From: Apostichopus japonicus
Lineage: Eukaryota; Echinodermata; Holothuroidea; Aspidochirotida; Stichopodidae
Direction: 5' to 3'
Assembly: GCF_037975245.1 (NCBI RefSeq)
Contig: NC_092575.1
Span: forward strand, 20,349,841 to 20,411,840
Length of the DNA stretch: 62,000 bases
The notes below the pieces were generated by a model. That model worked only from the letters and a program-made list of their open reading frames with translations. It had not been told where the DNA came from and made no database searches. The stretch's first letter is position 1. Every line of letters begins with the position of its first letter. Made by a program: the position numbers and the translations under genes. Shown one piece after another: positions 52,301-62,000 of this stretch.

Positions 52301-52614
52301 CTGATTTTCTGGGATCTGTAGCCAAGCAGTATTTGCGTGCACCTGCGATTTCATCACAAAGTCCCCGAAAGAAGTCGTCATCATTTGTATCCTGCAGAAC
52401 TGATCACAGACCGCGATTGAGTTTACGTTTCCTAGCCAGCTACCGGACTATCGGATACGCTCTCCTTTTACTTTTCTTGGCATATTTATTTGGATTTTCC
52501 ACGACTGGCGTGATCCTCATTGTCACCTTGTGCATTGTGTTCTACGGTCTGATAGGGGGCGCCATTTACCATTTGAGAGGTGAGACTGATAGGAACCACA
52601 GTCATTACGATTGA
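32869..52614 (+). CDS. SMPD4: Sphingomyelin phosphodiesterase 4 (neutral sphingomyelinase 3)
   Basis: SMPD4 is an ER and nuclear-envelope membrane enzyme reported to hydrolyse sphingomyelin. In-frame GT-AG exons: 32869-32970, 34512-34598, 35691-35906, 36151-36238, (36353-36418), 36795-36856, 37625-37788, 39464-39496, 43661-43898, 45065-45204, 45718-45808, 47165-47313, 47854-48017, 48698-48882, 49271-49510, 50417-50536, 51372-51500, 52267-52614. They give 873 residues, or 851 without the bracketed exon; the human protein has 827-866. Orthologue blocks include IFPFLLDNIFG, YDFPVSNLP, FLRHGFDHWPLDVSFR, WLSYIQPWRY, ALMVFRVAKVFAQP, GDPDLQPIR and RPRLSLRFLASYRT. Two hydrophobic segments near the C-terminus (about 819-836 and 839-859) form the membrane anchor. 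The start ATG has context AAAAATGG and an in-frame TAA two codons upstream. The 4.2-kb intron between 39496 and 43661 could hide another short exon. Confidence 0.95.
36353..36418 (+). CDS. SMPD4: Candidate cassette exon 5 of SMPD4
   Basis: This 66-bp exon is symmetric (phase 1 at both ends) with usable CAG acceptor and GTCAGT donor, adding 22 residues (through PPASRNLRRS). Skipping it joins CTG-A to AT-CCT-TTT and yields QLNPFEFF, which matches the unbroken ALNPFEYY of vertebrate SMPD4. The exon is therefore optional or lineage-specific, or not used at all. A tRNA-derived SINE head lies 85 bases downstream on the opposite strand. Confidence 0.4.
36503..36568 (-). mobile_element. tRNA-derived SINE head in SMPD4 intron 5
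   Basis: Read on the - strand, a GGAGTG/CACTCC acceptor stem encloses an A box (TAGCTCAGTGG) and a B box (AGTTCGAGTC) at tRNA spacing. The anticodon arm has an eight-base loop, so it is not a working tRNA. Confidence 0.6.
37491..37555 (-). mobile_element. tRNA-derived SINE head, degenerate
   Basis: On the - strand, an A-box-like GTTGGTTAGAG and a B-box-like GGTTCAAATGC stand at tRNA spacing, while the anticodon arm no longer pairs. It lies about 70 bases before SMPD4 exon 7. Confidence 0.45.
38971..39042 (+). mobile_element. tRNA-Thr-like SINE head or tRNA pseudogene
   Basis: A 72-base cloverleaf can be drawn. The seven-pair acceptor stem is GGTTGGA/TCTGACC (two G-U), the anticodon stem is CAGGG/TCCTG, and the seven-base loop CTTGTAA has anticodon UGU (Thr). 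The D stem is broken and the B box (GGTCTGAAATCC) degenerate. An unrelated tail of about 150 bases follows, as in SINEs. It lies in SMPD4 intron 7. Confidence 0.55.
41801..42230. repeat. 213-bp tandem duplication in SMPD4 intron 8
   Basis: Two diverged copies begin TAGGTCTTGAAAG at 41801 and 42014. Both contain AAAATTCCT, GTCTGAGATAAAGTTA and TGTCCCCCCTCACC. Confidence 0.9.
43215..43535. repeat. About ten units of a 32-bp tandem repeat
   Basis: Units of the form AACCCAGTTTGTAACTCTGC followed by CAAAGCAATTTT repeat about ten times with small length changes, ending about 125 bases before SMPD4 exon 9. Confidence 0.92.
45809..45945 (+). repeat. Short tandem repeat read through from SMPD4 exon 11
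   Basis: Right after the exon 11 donor, units containing GATGTATCCTCATTT recur about four times at roughly 30-base spacing. The frame stays open for about 50 codons past the donor, so intron retention would add a Val-Ser-Ser-rich tail before a stop. Confidence 0.6.
46170..46470. repeat. (TA)n with tandem and inverted GTAGGC units
   Basis: After a (TA)n run, a TATATATAGCCTACA unit repeats about seven times. It is then met by inverted copies (TGTAGGCTATATATA) and two ACATATGTAGC palindromes, so the tract can fold into long hairpins. It lies in SMPD4 intron 11. Confidence 0.9.
48125..48300. repeat. Degenerate tandem repeat in SMPD4 intron 13
   Basis: Segments combining ACTCAGTACCCACTAAA with TTGAGTTACCTGCAGGTAA recur about three times at roughly 60-base spacing, with mutations. 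Confidence 0.7.
48965..49230. repeat. (CCGT)n/(CTGT)n tetranucleotide tract
   Basis: A tract of CCGT, CCGC, CTGT and CTAT tetranucleotides fills most of SMPD4 intron 14 and stops about 40 bases before the exon 15 acceptor. It is a likely length-variable site. Confidence 0.95.
49625..50330. repeat. 57/63-bp tandem array with higher-order structure
   Basis: Units containing GCAGGATTTGGGGTTTGAT and AGGGTTTTGAAGATCATTT repeat through SMPD4 intron 15. Short (57) and long (63, extra CCCATC) forms, and a TAGCTGGATGTAG variant, recur in the order 57-57-63-63, giving a 240-base higher-order unit seen about twice. Both lengths are multiples of three, which explains the long open - strand frame. Confidence 0.93.
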
Positions 52615-53775
52615 TGTCTCTCCTCGAGGAATGACCAACCTTTGAGGCTAACTTGCATATCTTCGGACCGGTTAAGGAAACAGCTGACTTACAAGGAATC
52701 TCTAAGATCCATCCCCTCGTGGAGGGAAAGTATCGCTGATCTTGTCACAAGGAGGAAAACGTCAGTGCCTTGCAGGATATGAGAAAGAGCGGTGAAAGAT
52801 GGAAAGCAGAAATATTTTAGGAACGTCTGTACCAACTTCTGAAATTATGAGTTCTGAAATTCTGAAACTTCAGCACAAACAGATAATTATTGCAAATAAT
52901 TTCCAAAAAAAAGCGAAGGTTTTAAAACTTTCTAATTTGCTTTTCTTGGATATGTGTTTGGAGGAAAGAATGTTGATGATAGACTTAATTTATTAATTTA
53001 TTTCCCAATAACCTTTTTCTGGAGAAAAAAATAAGGGTGTCTTTAGTTTGGTAAATCACAATCGTATTTTGGATACCATGTAGATAGATTGCAGACCAAA
53101 TGTGAAAAGCTTAATGTAAATGAGAAAGGAGAGCAGTCAACAGAAATGACTGAGAACTGTATGACGAGAATCTTAGTAAGAAACACAATCCTGCATCACA
53201 TATTAAGTTATCTGTTTTGTCATTTTCAACGAAAAGTGCTTGCATTAAAGTAGGAAAATTCTCTACCTGTTGGAATGACTATTTTGGTCTTTTACTGCTT
53301 CTAAGCCGATTATTTTCATTGGTTGGTATTATGTTTCCAAAATATCTGCGACTTGCTGCCGAAAGCTCTCGAATTAACTCTCAGTATGTTAAATCAGTCT
53401 TTTATTTGTAAGCTATGCAATACATTTATGCTCCGATTTCCACTTTAATATAGCTTTTTCCATTACCTAATAGTACACAAAAGACTGATCATATTTTTTG
53501 GCTATAAGTATTTTAAAGCTTTGGAAATGTTCAAATGTCACGATAAATCTTGCTAATTATGGGACTTGTTAAATTTAATCATTTTGGCAGCCAAATGATA
53601 ATGGATTGTCTCACGTGACAGTTGCATATTTAAGTTTTCGCCCATCTTTGTCAAATTTTTGTTAATATAAATGGAACAGATTATGTTATTTTATACTGTC
53701 ATGGGATTTGTTTACTTGTGTCTGTGATTCTCGAAACTGATGTAAAATCCCTGATGTTGATTCTTGCTTCAAGAT

Positions 53776-53781
53776 AATAAA
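53776..53781 (+). promoter_or_regulatory. SMPD4: Candidate SMPD4 polyadenylation signal
   Basis: AATAAA about 1.16 kb after the SMPD4 stop codon. The interval from the stop to here has no gene and reads as an AT-rich 3' UTR. Confidence 0.45.
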
Positions 53782-53899
53782 TTAAATTGTTAAATAAGGA
53801 CATACTCCTTGTCAACGAAACATGGTGATGTAATCACAATAAATGGACAAGTTTCAATGTTGGTGTTGTCTTTCTATATCATTGCAGTGATGTGCATAG

Positions 53900-54240
53900 G
53901 AATTCAAAGGGGTGAGAGAGGGGGGGATGAGCCCAATTCTAAATTTTCTGATTTTGGTGAGGGCATGAACCTTTACGGTCCTGGTAAAACATTTGTCAGG
54001 TGAGAAGAGTGGCAGTGGGGTTGTTGATTGTGGCTCCCTGGTGGGGGAGCGGGTCTGGGTTTCTCCCGCAGAAAAACTGCAAAGTTTAGACACAAAATGA
54101 TGCATTCTAAGGCATATTTAGACTTTAAATTAGGTCTGAGTGTAAGGTTGTACTAATAAACTATTTTCTAATGTTGGCAAATCCCCACTGAGTGTATTCC
54201 CTGACAAATGGTAGAGTGGGGCAATGCCCCCCCCCCCTAT
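53900..54240. mobile_element. Degenerate element of the hAT-like family
   Basis: The segment contains GATGCATTCTAAGGCATATT (54099-54118) followed by AGACTTTAAATTAGG and TGTAAGGTTGTACTAATAA, and ends in a C tract (54226). These match the order seen at 32398-32470 and the signature at 19.9 kb. Confidence 0.55.
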
Positions 54241-54458
54241 TCTGGGCATGCCATCTGTATCATTTTTGGTATAGTATTTGCAGATGACAGGAGTGTTATG
54301 TAGCTCACACATCTGAGGAAATTGTGATCACTAATTTTATGTCACACTTCAACAATGCTGCATGGAACAATGACATGTGCACACAACATGGATGCATACA
54401 TACACACATACACATTGATACACAATCAAACATTCAGAAACCCTTCTTTTTTTAGCTG

Positions 54459-55996
54459 TTTATTGTACAGGCATGATGATACAAGGAAACTTCCAAAAAA
54501 AATGTACCAACAGTTTTTACAACAAATTTGTACAACTTAAGATTGGTAATAGATAGAACAAAGTTAAAATGAATTATTCATAGGCAATACTTATGCATAA
54601 AAACATTACTTTTTGAAAGCTTTGTTCTTAAACCAAATACATTTCGCCTAAAAAACACTACGGAACCCGGTTTCTCTTTTGCCTATACTACTCTCTCTTT
54701 TTCTTTTCTTTGGTAAAAATAAATCTCAAAAATACTGTATTTCCAAGCATTTTAACTCTTACCTAGCAAAAATCAATCAAAATGAACCTGCATGTACTGG
54801 TAGCTATGCCTTAGTTTTGTGTTACCTTCAGTTTTAGAACAAATTTGAATACTTTGGGTTTCCAAAACTAAAATAATTATTCTTCACTTGAAACAAAACT
54901 TCAGAACCTGCTGCCTCATTTGTGTCTTTTGCACTCTTTATTTTTCTTTCTTTGAAAAAAATTATTTAAAAAATTGAAAACCAGTATAAACTTAAATCTT
55001 TCAAGCATTTCGTCAATCTCTTTGATAAGAATCAAGAGAAATGATGCTTTTTTTCTCTGTTTCGCTTTTTTTTCTTTGCGATTTATAAATAGATTGTTTG
55101 CTTTTCTATGAATTTGAGGACTTCCTTGTGGCATAAAAACATCAATATTAGACACTTTATACTTAACATATCGCATTGGTGAAAGGCCTTGTATTTAGCA
55201 AGTCGAGTAGTGATGGCGCCATTAAAATGTTAAGCTTTATGTAACTCTGTAGCACAGATGTGCACTAAGGTTGTACAGTTCTACACAACAACAACATCCC
55301 AATTACGGAAAACGTATTAGCACTGGTGAGCTGTAGTCCTTAAAAATACCTTACTTTGTAATTCACTTTCTTTTGAATAGCCTTTTGAAGTCACGGTACC
55401 TTTAAATAACCCTGTGAAATTAAGGCAAGCAGTTGTAAAGTAATAATCTACCATGTTGAGCACTAGAACGAGCAAGCATATTGTTTCCTCTGTAACGTTA
55501 CCTTCAAATGTAATACTTCACAATTTCAAATAGTTGGCAACTTCCTTGCTTTTAAAACTTAAAACTAAAAACACATTTCAAACAATGAGTTTAACTTTCC
55601 TCACAGCAATCTTTTCTTGTCTTTTTTTCTTCATAAGGTTTGGAGTTAAGGTTGCTTAAATGCACTTGTCCCCCCCCCCACCCCAATCAACAACACTCCC
55701 CCTCCTCCCTCAACCAAAGAAAATCATAACTATTATCTTTCTTACATTTGCTTTTATCGTATTACACAAAAGGATCAATGCAATGGCACTTCTCCTTACC
55801 CTAACCCAACCCACCATGCGTTTTACTTCTAAACACTTCCCAACTTTTTTTACATTCTTTAAAGAGTAAAAAGATAAAAGTCCTATTTCCTCTGAAGAAC
55901 TCGCCTTCAAAAGTTTTTCTTTTTTAATTCACCTTTTTTGCACTTTTTCTGTATTAAAGATTCCTTCAAATACACACACACACATTTTGAGAAAAT
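54459..55996 (-). other. SART3: Probable SART3 3' UTR
   Basis: No gene is seen. AATAAA hexamers on the - strand lie at 54459-54464 and near 54935, giving possible 3' UTRs of about 1.5 or 1.06 kb after the SART3 stop. The region is rich in T and A runs, with a C tract at 55671. SMPD4 and SART3 converge here. Confidence 0.4.
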
Positions 55997-58900
55997 TTAC
56001 TTTTTCAAAAACATCTTTGCAAATTCAGCATTGTTCATCTTCTTTTGAGGAGCAGCTTCTTCCATTTTGTCTGTTGATTTCTCTTCGTCTGGTTTTGCCT
56101 CTGCTGTTACGGAACTCGTCTTCTGGAGCGCCCTGGGTACCAAAAATAGCTGGGTTCTTCCTTTCCCTCTAGGACCCGAGATACCTCTGATGAAATTTGA
56201 AAAACAATAGAAAACGTGTCAGAAATTGAGTCTATTACTACTGCAAACAAGGGTACAAAATATCTGAAATAAAATATCAAATCAAATTACTCACCTGACA
56301 AAGGTCACAAGTAATATGCTTAAAACTACGGGTCCAACTTGACAATAAACAATAAGGAATATAAATACAAATATATTTATATCTAGCAGAAAGCAAACTT
56401 ACTTAGCTCCAAGTGATTTTGGGTAGTGGCTAGGGGTATCTTCCGAATCTTTCCCCTTCCTGTCACTGATTGGTTGTCTCCTGCTGGGTGGGTTGCTAAT
56501 AGCAACAGATATACTGTGTCCAGCAAGGTCAGTTCCATCAGTACCCATGATTGCCTTAGATGCATCAGCCTGTCAAGAACAAATTATTGTGAATAGTCAT
56601 ACCCTGCTGTGATGGGATGGGGGGGGGGGGGTACAGCTCGGGGTCAGCAAGGGGGACTTGGGAAACATGGGATAAATAATAATGAATTCTCATTTACCAT
56701 AATAAAGAATTCTCATTGCATAGTCTCAATAATTTATATTTGTTTTTAAAATTTATATTTGTTTTTATAATATGCTTAAGGGAAAATGAAGACTTCAAAC
56801 AGGAGCGGTGTGGGTGGGGGGGGGGGACTGACATAATTGTTCCTTGGGCTCGTACTGGCTCTTGCATGCCCCTGCATGTCTGGTACATATTTTCTTGATG
56901 TTTCATAGCATTTTCCTCCCTGAATCTGATAACTGAATGCTTAAATGTTCAGTTCCAAACATCTGGTTCCCTGGTGGGGGGGGGGGGGGTGCTTGAGGGC
57001 CTATGCAGGTTTGTTAGATGACAAAATATGCCAGACTCTTGCTGAATCTGTTCCTCTGCTAAGGGAGAATGATGAAGTTTACTGACTAAACCTTGTTTCG
57101 ATATTGTGTTAAGCCTGGTCAACTTCTTTAACTTGTGTAACTAGGGTCACATGTAACTAGGGTCACATGTAACTAGGGTCACATGTAACTATTAGAATAT
57201 GGGCTGGCTAATAGATATGCGGGTGAGTATTTTTCAGGCATAGTTTCAGAATATTAACACGTTAATACCTTTATTTGCATGTTGTATGACATGAAGAACA
57301 GTGTATATCGGGTAGGGCAGAAAACCAGATTGAAACAATTTTTGACACTTATTGAAAGTTAATTACAATTGTTACAAGTTTGAAATAGTATGTGAAAAAA
57401 AAATTATTGACAAATGAAATTAATTAAGAAAGTTGTTTGTACCAGTTGTTTCTAGGATAAACTTACTTCATTTTCAAACTCCACAAAAGCCAGTCCTTTG
57501 GGCATTCCTGACCGATAAGTCACCATTCTAACCTCCTTCAAGGTACCGTGCTGTGATAGAAAAAAGATGTAACAAGCTGTATTCAGCTAACATTCATATA
57601 ATAAACATTATATCAACATGAAAATGTATTTTTAACAGAGTATAATGCATCAAAATCTCATCCATCTCAGTCCAGTAACATCCATCTTAGTCTAGTTCTA
57701 GTCTCATCTGTCTTAGTCCAGTTCTAGTCTCATTCATCTTAGTCCAGTTCTTGTCTCATCCATCTCAGTCCAGTTCTAGTCTTAGTAATCTTAGTCCAGT
57801 TCTAGTCTTATTAATCTTAGTCCAGTTCTAGTCTTATTAATCTTAGTCCAGTTCTAGTCTCATCCATCTTAGTCCAGTTCTAGTCTTATTAATCTTAGTC
57901 CAGTTCTAGTCTCATCCATCTTAGTCCAGTTCTAGTCTCATCCATCTTAGTCCAGTTCTAGTCTCAGTCATCTTAGTCCAGTTCTAGTCTCATTAATCTT
58001 AGTCCAGTTCTAGTCTCATCCAGCTTAGTCCCCAGTTCTAGTCTCATCCATCTTAGTCCCCAGTTCTAGTCTCATCCATCTTAGTCCAGTTCTAGTCTCA
58101 TTAATCTTAGTCCAGTTCTAGTCTCATCCAGCTTAGTCCCCAGTTCTAGTCTCATCCATCTTAGTCCCCAGTTCTAGTCTCATCCATCTTAGTCCAGTTC
58201 TAGTCTCATTAATCTTAGTCCAGTTCTAGTCTCATCCAGCTTAGTCCCCAGTTCTAGTCTCATCCATCTTAGTCCAGTTCTAGTCTCATCCATCTAAGTC
58301 CAGTTCTAGTCTCATCCATCTAAGTCCAGTTCTAATGCACTTAATCCACTGTGATTGCAAGAAGAGCTCTAGACTTTAGAAAATACTCCAATGACTGGAC
58401 AAAAACTATCATAGACCTTTCTGGAAAATACAAGCCAGTTAGGAGAATTTTCTAATGCTAGAACCACTCTACGCTGTACTTTCACGTTACGCTTCAAAGC
58501 ACTCGTACTGGCAGTATGAACAGTTCATATAGAAGCATCTGATAGAAACACAAGGACATTCATACTGCTCATACTGTCAGTACAAGTGCTTTAAAGCATG
58601 ACTTGAAATTAGTTTGTTTTTACTTCCTGACTAGATGAATTAGTCAAAGCATGTCCATGGAACAAGAAAATTTACCTGACTAAACAACTTCTCAAGTTCC
58701 TCCTTAGTTGCAGATCGCGGCAGGTTTGAAACAAAGAGTTTATTCTTCTCCAGCTTCATCTCATACTGACCCAAGAAGAACAAATCAAGAAATTTATTGC
58801 TTAGTAATAAAATGTATTATTAAAGAATGTTTCATAGAAACACAGGGGAACAGAAAGTGTGTTTCAACAGTAAAATACTGCATATCAAATATTCAATCAC

Positions 58901-61900
58901 TCTTCTCTTCTGGAATATACAAAGTCATCTCTGCAAACTGAAATGTGGGAGCAATTTTTCAAAAGTCAATGATCTCTCTGATTCGCTCTGCCTCCTGACA
59001 CTCCTCCCCCTTCTCATTCCTCCTTCTCTCCCTCCTCATCTTCCTCCCCTCTTGTTCTTCCCACCTAAAACTCCTTTCCATGAAGGCATGTTTGTGACTG
59101 ATACTTTCATTTACCTTGAATTCTTTGACGACAGCAGTCGGTTTCTTTTCTCTGTCTCTCTCCTTCTCCACGTATCTATCGACATACATCGGTCTCCCTG
59201 CGATGGACTCTCTATCCAGTGCGAGAGCCTTAGCCACCGACTCCTACGACAAAATACAGACAGAGAGAGAGAAAATGACTTTATTGACTCATATCAAGAG
59301 AAAATAATGATCTTTAGCGTATGATTCTGCTGCTTCTTGTGCTACTAAAACTCTACAGAACGAGCTCATTATGATGTGATGTAAATGTCTGTGTTCTGAT
59401 CTTACCGAATCAGTGAACTCAACATATCCAAATCCTCTGGATTTCTGTTGGTAGTTGGTGACTAGTCTGACTTCCTGGATTTCTCCACACTATAAGAAAA
59501 GAGTTTTTTTAAAGATGGTGTAAATATTTAATGTGGGTGAAAAAAGATAAATGTACACAGATAAAAAATGTCTGTTGTAACATTTGTTAATCATTTCAAA
59601 ACTAAATTTTAATGAATAGTATAATTAGAAAACACAACTACACTAAACTTCATACGCCAAACTCAACTTCCTCTTCTCTCCCCCTCCCTTCCCAATAATA
59701 CCCCCCTCCATACCCCCCCCCCAGCATCTCTGACTAATTCCATAGACATACTCAAACCAAAAACAACTTAGAGCAACAACAACAAAAAACAATAACAGAC
59801 ACAACAGGTGTGTAAATTCAATCTCTTATTGGAAAGTTTTTTCCAAGGTTAAACAGTATACATGAATTGTTGGTTTTCAGCAATCTTACAAATTCAGTTA
59901 GGTTGTCCATCAAGGGACTTATTCCTGTCTAATGATAAGACAATGCCTGATATTTAGTCCTGTCTGCCATTAGCGCTAAGGATAGGGGGTGAAGCGGAGG
60001 GATGGATGACAGGAGATGTTGGCGAGATATCATAAGTTTGGTTTATCCTCACCTTAGAGAAAATCTCTTTAAGTTTTGCTTCTTCGACGTCATAAGATAA
60101 GTTTTTCACAAAGACGGTCTTCTCTTGGGTCTCCTTATCTGGGTCCAGTTTACGTTCCTGGAAAGATTTCTGTGGAACCATCTCTGTTTCCATTGGTTCA
60201 CCTGTAATGATGGTATCCATGGCAATGACTTGCATTTCATAACAGCAGCTTGTTTCTTTTCCTTACTAAGATAACCCATACTAGCAAATTTTTTGAATGC
60301 TCCAATAGCTCTTGTTAACAGGTAATTTGCAGTGAATGACATTAAAATAATCTGCCCGTATTCATAAATGTAGAATAGGCTAGACCTGATATCTGCTTGA
60401 AAAAGTAATATGATTAAGGCAAGTAAGTGTTGAAGTTTAGGACGAAAAGTTAAAAAGATTTACTTTACGATTGTAAGCATCTTTAGTAAGAAGTGAAATT
60501 AATGCTTGAAAGTCACAATGCGATATGTGCTCGACAGTAGACAGACAATATCGGGAAATGACCAAATTAATTAAAGCTGATAAATAACCAAACTTGACTC
60601 TGTAATACATTTGATGTCATACCTTTAACATCATCACCATCAGATGAGGTCAGTTGTTGGACATCCTCAGTGCCTTTGGCAGGAACTCCAAGAGGAGTGA
60701 AATTCACAGACTTTGGTGATTTTGGTGACTTTGGAGGGCGTGAGGTCGGAACCTTGAACACTCCTGTGTCCTCCTGCTTTAACTTCTTGCTCTGATCCTC
60801 GGCTTCAGTCGGAGAATCGGCCTAAATTTAAAGAAGAAGCCAGCTTCAGTATGCAAAAAAACCTTCACATTTTATCGTTTTCCTGACTGGTCGTCGGTAG
60901 TGTGCCGTGCTTCAAGACTCAAACTGCCCAGTATTAACAAATTTGACCATACAGAGGGTAATAAATATGCATGTGACCTAACCAAGGTTCTGGTCGTTAA
61001 CAGCGAACACTCGTCGTGTTTGCACTGTTCAGTTGTTCTGTGAGCCGGGGTCAGATTAAAGACCGTGGGTCTCTTCACGATGACAGGAAACTAGGTCATG
61101 GAGGTCAAGTTGAGCCGGGTCACCATCAGTGGATCAGGTGTGCATTGGGCTTTAGATGGAAAATAGAGGAGGACTACACACAAACCAAGTCTTTTGACTT
61201 TACCATGAGACTCATGGTTTCAGATATTGTTTTTTGGTGGGATCTCCAAATCTCACATGCAAAAATCTTAAGCCGTTTAAAAAAAAGTCAAGCAAGATAT
61301 TTACATGTTTTTGTAAAAAAATCTTCAGGATCTCGGCACCAATCTCTGCTAAAATTGATTCTTGTCATGAAGCAACTCTTGAAACAGACAATCTACCATC
61401 CTCACGACAAATCCCTTGAGATAAAGTGACTCACTTCTCACCGTACCATCTCTATTCTAAGCTGATCCCCTCCTCTCCCATCCCTACCCCCCAAGCAATG
61501 ATTCAGATACATTCAAACCTTGTACCATGACCCCTTACTTTAAATCATTCACCAAAACGTACCTTTCTCTTGAGAGCGATGTTTTCTGGTTGTTGTTGTT
61601 GTTTTTGTTGTTGTTGTTGTTGTTCATCCTTGCTTTCTTTCCTGCTCTCCTGTCTCATGTGACCTCCTTTGTGTCTTTCTTCTCTCTGCCACTTTCTCCC
61701 CCTGGTATCTCCATCCTCTTCTTTATTCTCACTCGATCCTGCCTTCACAAAGTAGCTGTAATCTCGCCTCTGGCCTCCCTCTGCCCGCCCTCCTCCTTCC
61801 CGCCCTCCTCCTTCCCGCCCTCCTCCTCCCCTTCCCCCTCCCCGTTTGAACGCTGGTCTTCTTCGTCCTGTCCACTCGTCTTGCCGTCTCCAAGAATCAG

Positions 61901-61904
61901 CAGC
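55997..61904 (-). CDS. SART3: SART3, C-terminal part (linker, two RRMs, tail)
   Basis: SART3 is the nuclear U4/U6 snRNP recycling factor (yeast Prp24 counterpart) and also targets USP15/USP4. Exons in reading order are 61904-61563, 60821-60623, 60201-60053, 59489-59406, 59243-59115, 58765-58676, 57550-57467, 56569-56403 and 56186-55997. All have GT-AG borders and matching phases, totalling 477 residues. RRM1 (about residues 208-283 of this part) has VFVKNL and RGFGYVEF; RRM2 (about 310-388) has LFVSNL and KGLAFVEF. The tail has GRTQLFLVPRALQ and ends NAEFAKMFLKK, a block conserved in SART3 and implicated in LSm binding. The N-terminal HAT repeats and the start codon lie beyond the right edge. 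The first visible exon is Gly/Arg-rich and then Gln-rich, unlike the acidic and basic linker of vertebrates. Confidence 0.95.
57138..57190. repeat. 16-bp tandem repeat, three units
   Basis: TAACTAGGGTCACATG is repeated three times without change in a SART3 intron. Confidence 0.95.
57655..58332. repeat. 26-bp tandem array in a SART3 intron
   Basis: Roughly 26 units of TCCAGTTCTAGTCTCATCCA followed by TCTTAG fill the intron between the two RRM2 exons. Variants (ATTAATC, CCAGC, and CCCC for CC) recur in blocks, for example at 57981-58095 and 58096-58215, indicating duplication of multi-unit blocks. Confidence 0.95.
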
Positions 61905-62000
61905 CTGGACAAAAAAAGACCAAAAAAAAAAAGCCAGGTGTAAAATTGTTTTGTTTTGTTTTTGTTAGTTTTCATGAAGAAAAAAAATTAAGATACTCCT
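61905..62000 (-). other. SART3 intron, cut by the window edge
   Basis: Polypyrimidine (on the - strand) leading to the CCAG acceptor at 61906-61905. No further exon is visible before the window ends. Confidence 0.7.

Noticed and set aside
58827-59324. 165-codon + strand frame
   Set aside because: It is antisense to two SART3 exons and their intron and has no independent coding character.
61016-61429. 137-codon + strand frame
   Set aside because: It lies antisense within a SART3 intron, with no domain or conserved motif.

Overview
The window is eukaryotic, AT-rich and intron-rich. It holds two multi-exon housekeeping-type genes, one intronless receptor gene and much repeat DNA. Introns are long, microsatellites of the (TA)n type are frequent, and a divergent rhodopsin-like receptor sits next to SMPD4 and SART3 orthologues. 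These features suggest a marine invertebrate. An echinoderm or another invertebrate deuterostome is my best guess, made by inference and not proved by the sequence.

Layout. Positions 1-10.1 kb are gene-poor, with long (TA)n tracts. Between 6.1 and 7.5 kb lies a compact cluster: a foldback duplication centred on a (TA)n tract, and three sequences that fold as type I hammerhead ribozymes. One of these directly follows a tRNA-like RNA polymerase III promoter head, and all three lie close to (TA)n tracts. An intronless class A GPCR occupies 10534-11679. From 12 to 32.6 kb the DNA is accessory: a 66-bp minisatellite, a diverged ~120-bp array broken by two insertions (one a non-LTR retrotransposon tail), a tandem family of CCAAT-containing hairpins, a complex foldback element at 26.0-27.1 kb beside repeated membrane-segment-like coding units, and hAT-like non-autonomous elements.

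SMPD4 (neutral sphingomyelinase 3) runs on the + strand from 32869 to 52614. I could join 17 or 18 exons in frame into 851 or 873 residues, depending on a 66-bp cassette exon. Its introns carry tRNA-derived SINE heads and several tandem arrays, including one with a four-unit higher-order repeat. SART3 (spliceosome recycling factor) lies tail-to-tail with it on the - strand. Its C-terminal 477 residues are present in ten exons (61904 down to 55997), covering the linker, two RRM domains and the conserved C-terminal tail. The N-terminal HAT-repeat half lies beyond the right edge.

SMPD4 and SART3 have unrelated roles (membrane lipid turnover and U4/U6 recycling), and nothing suggests they act together. 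The GPCR would act at the plasma membrane, and its ligand is unknown. The most unusual content is the hammerhead cluster at 6.5-7.5 kb.
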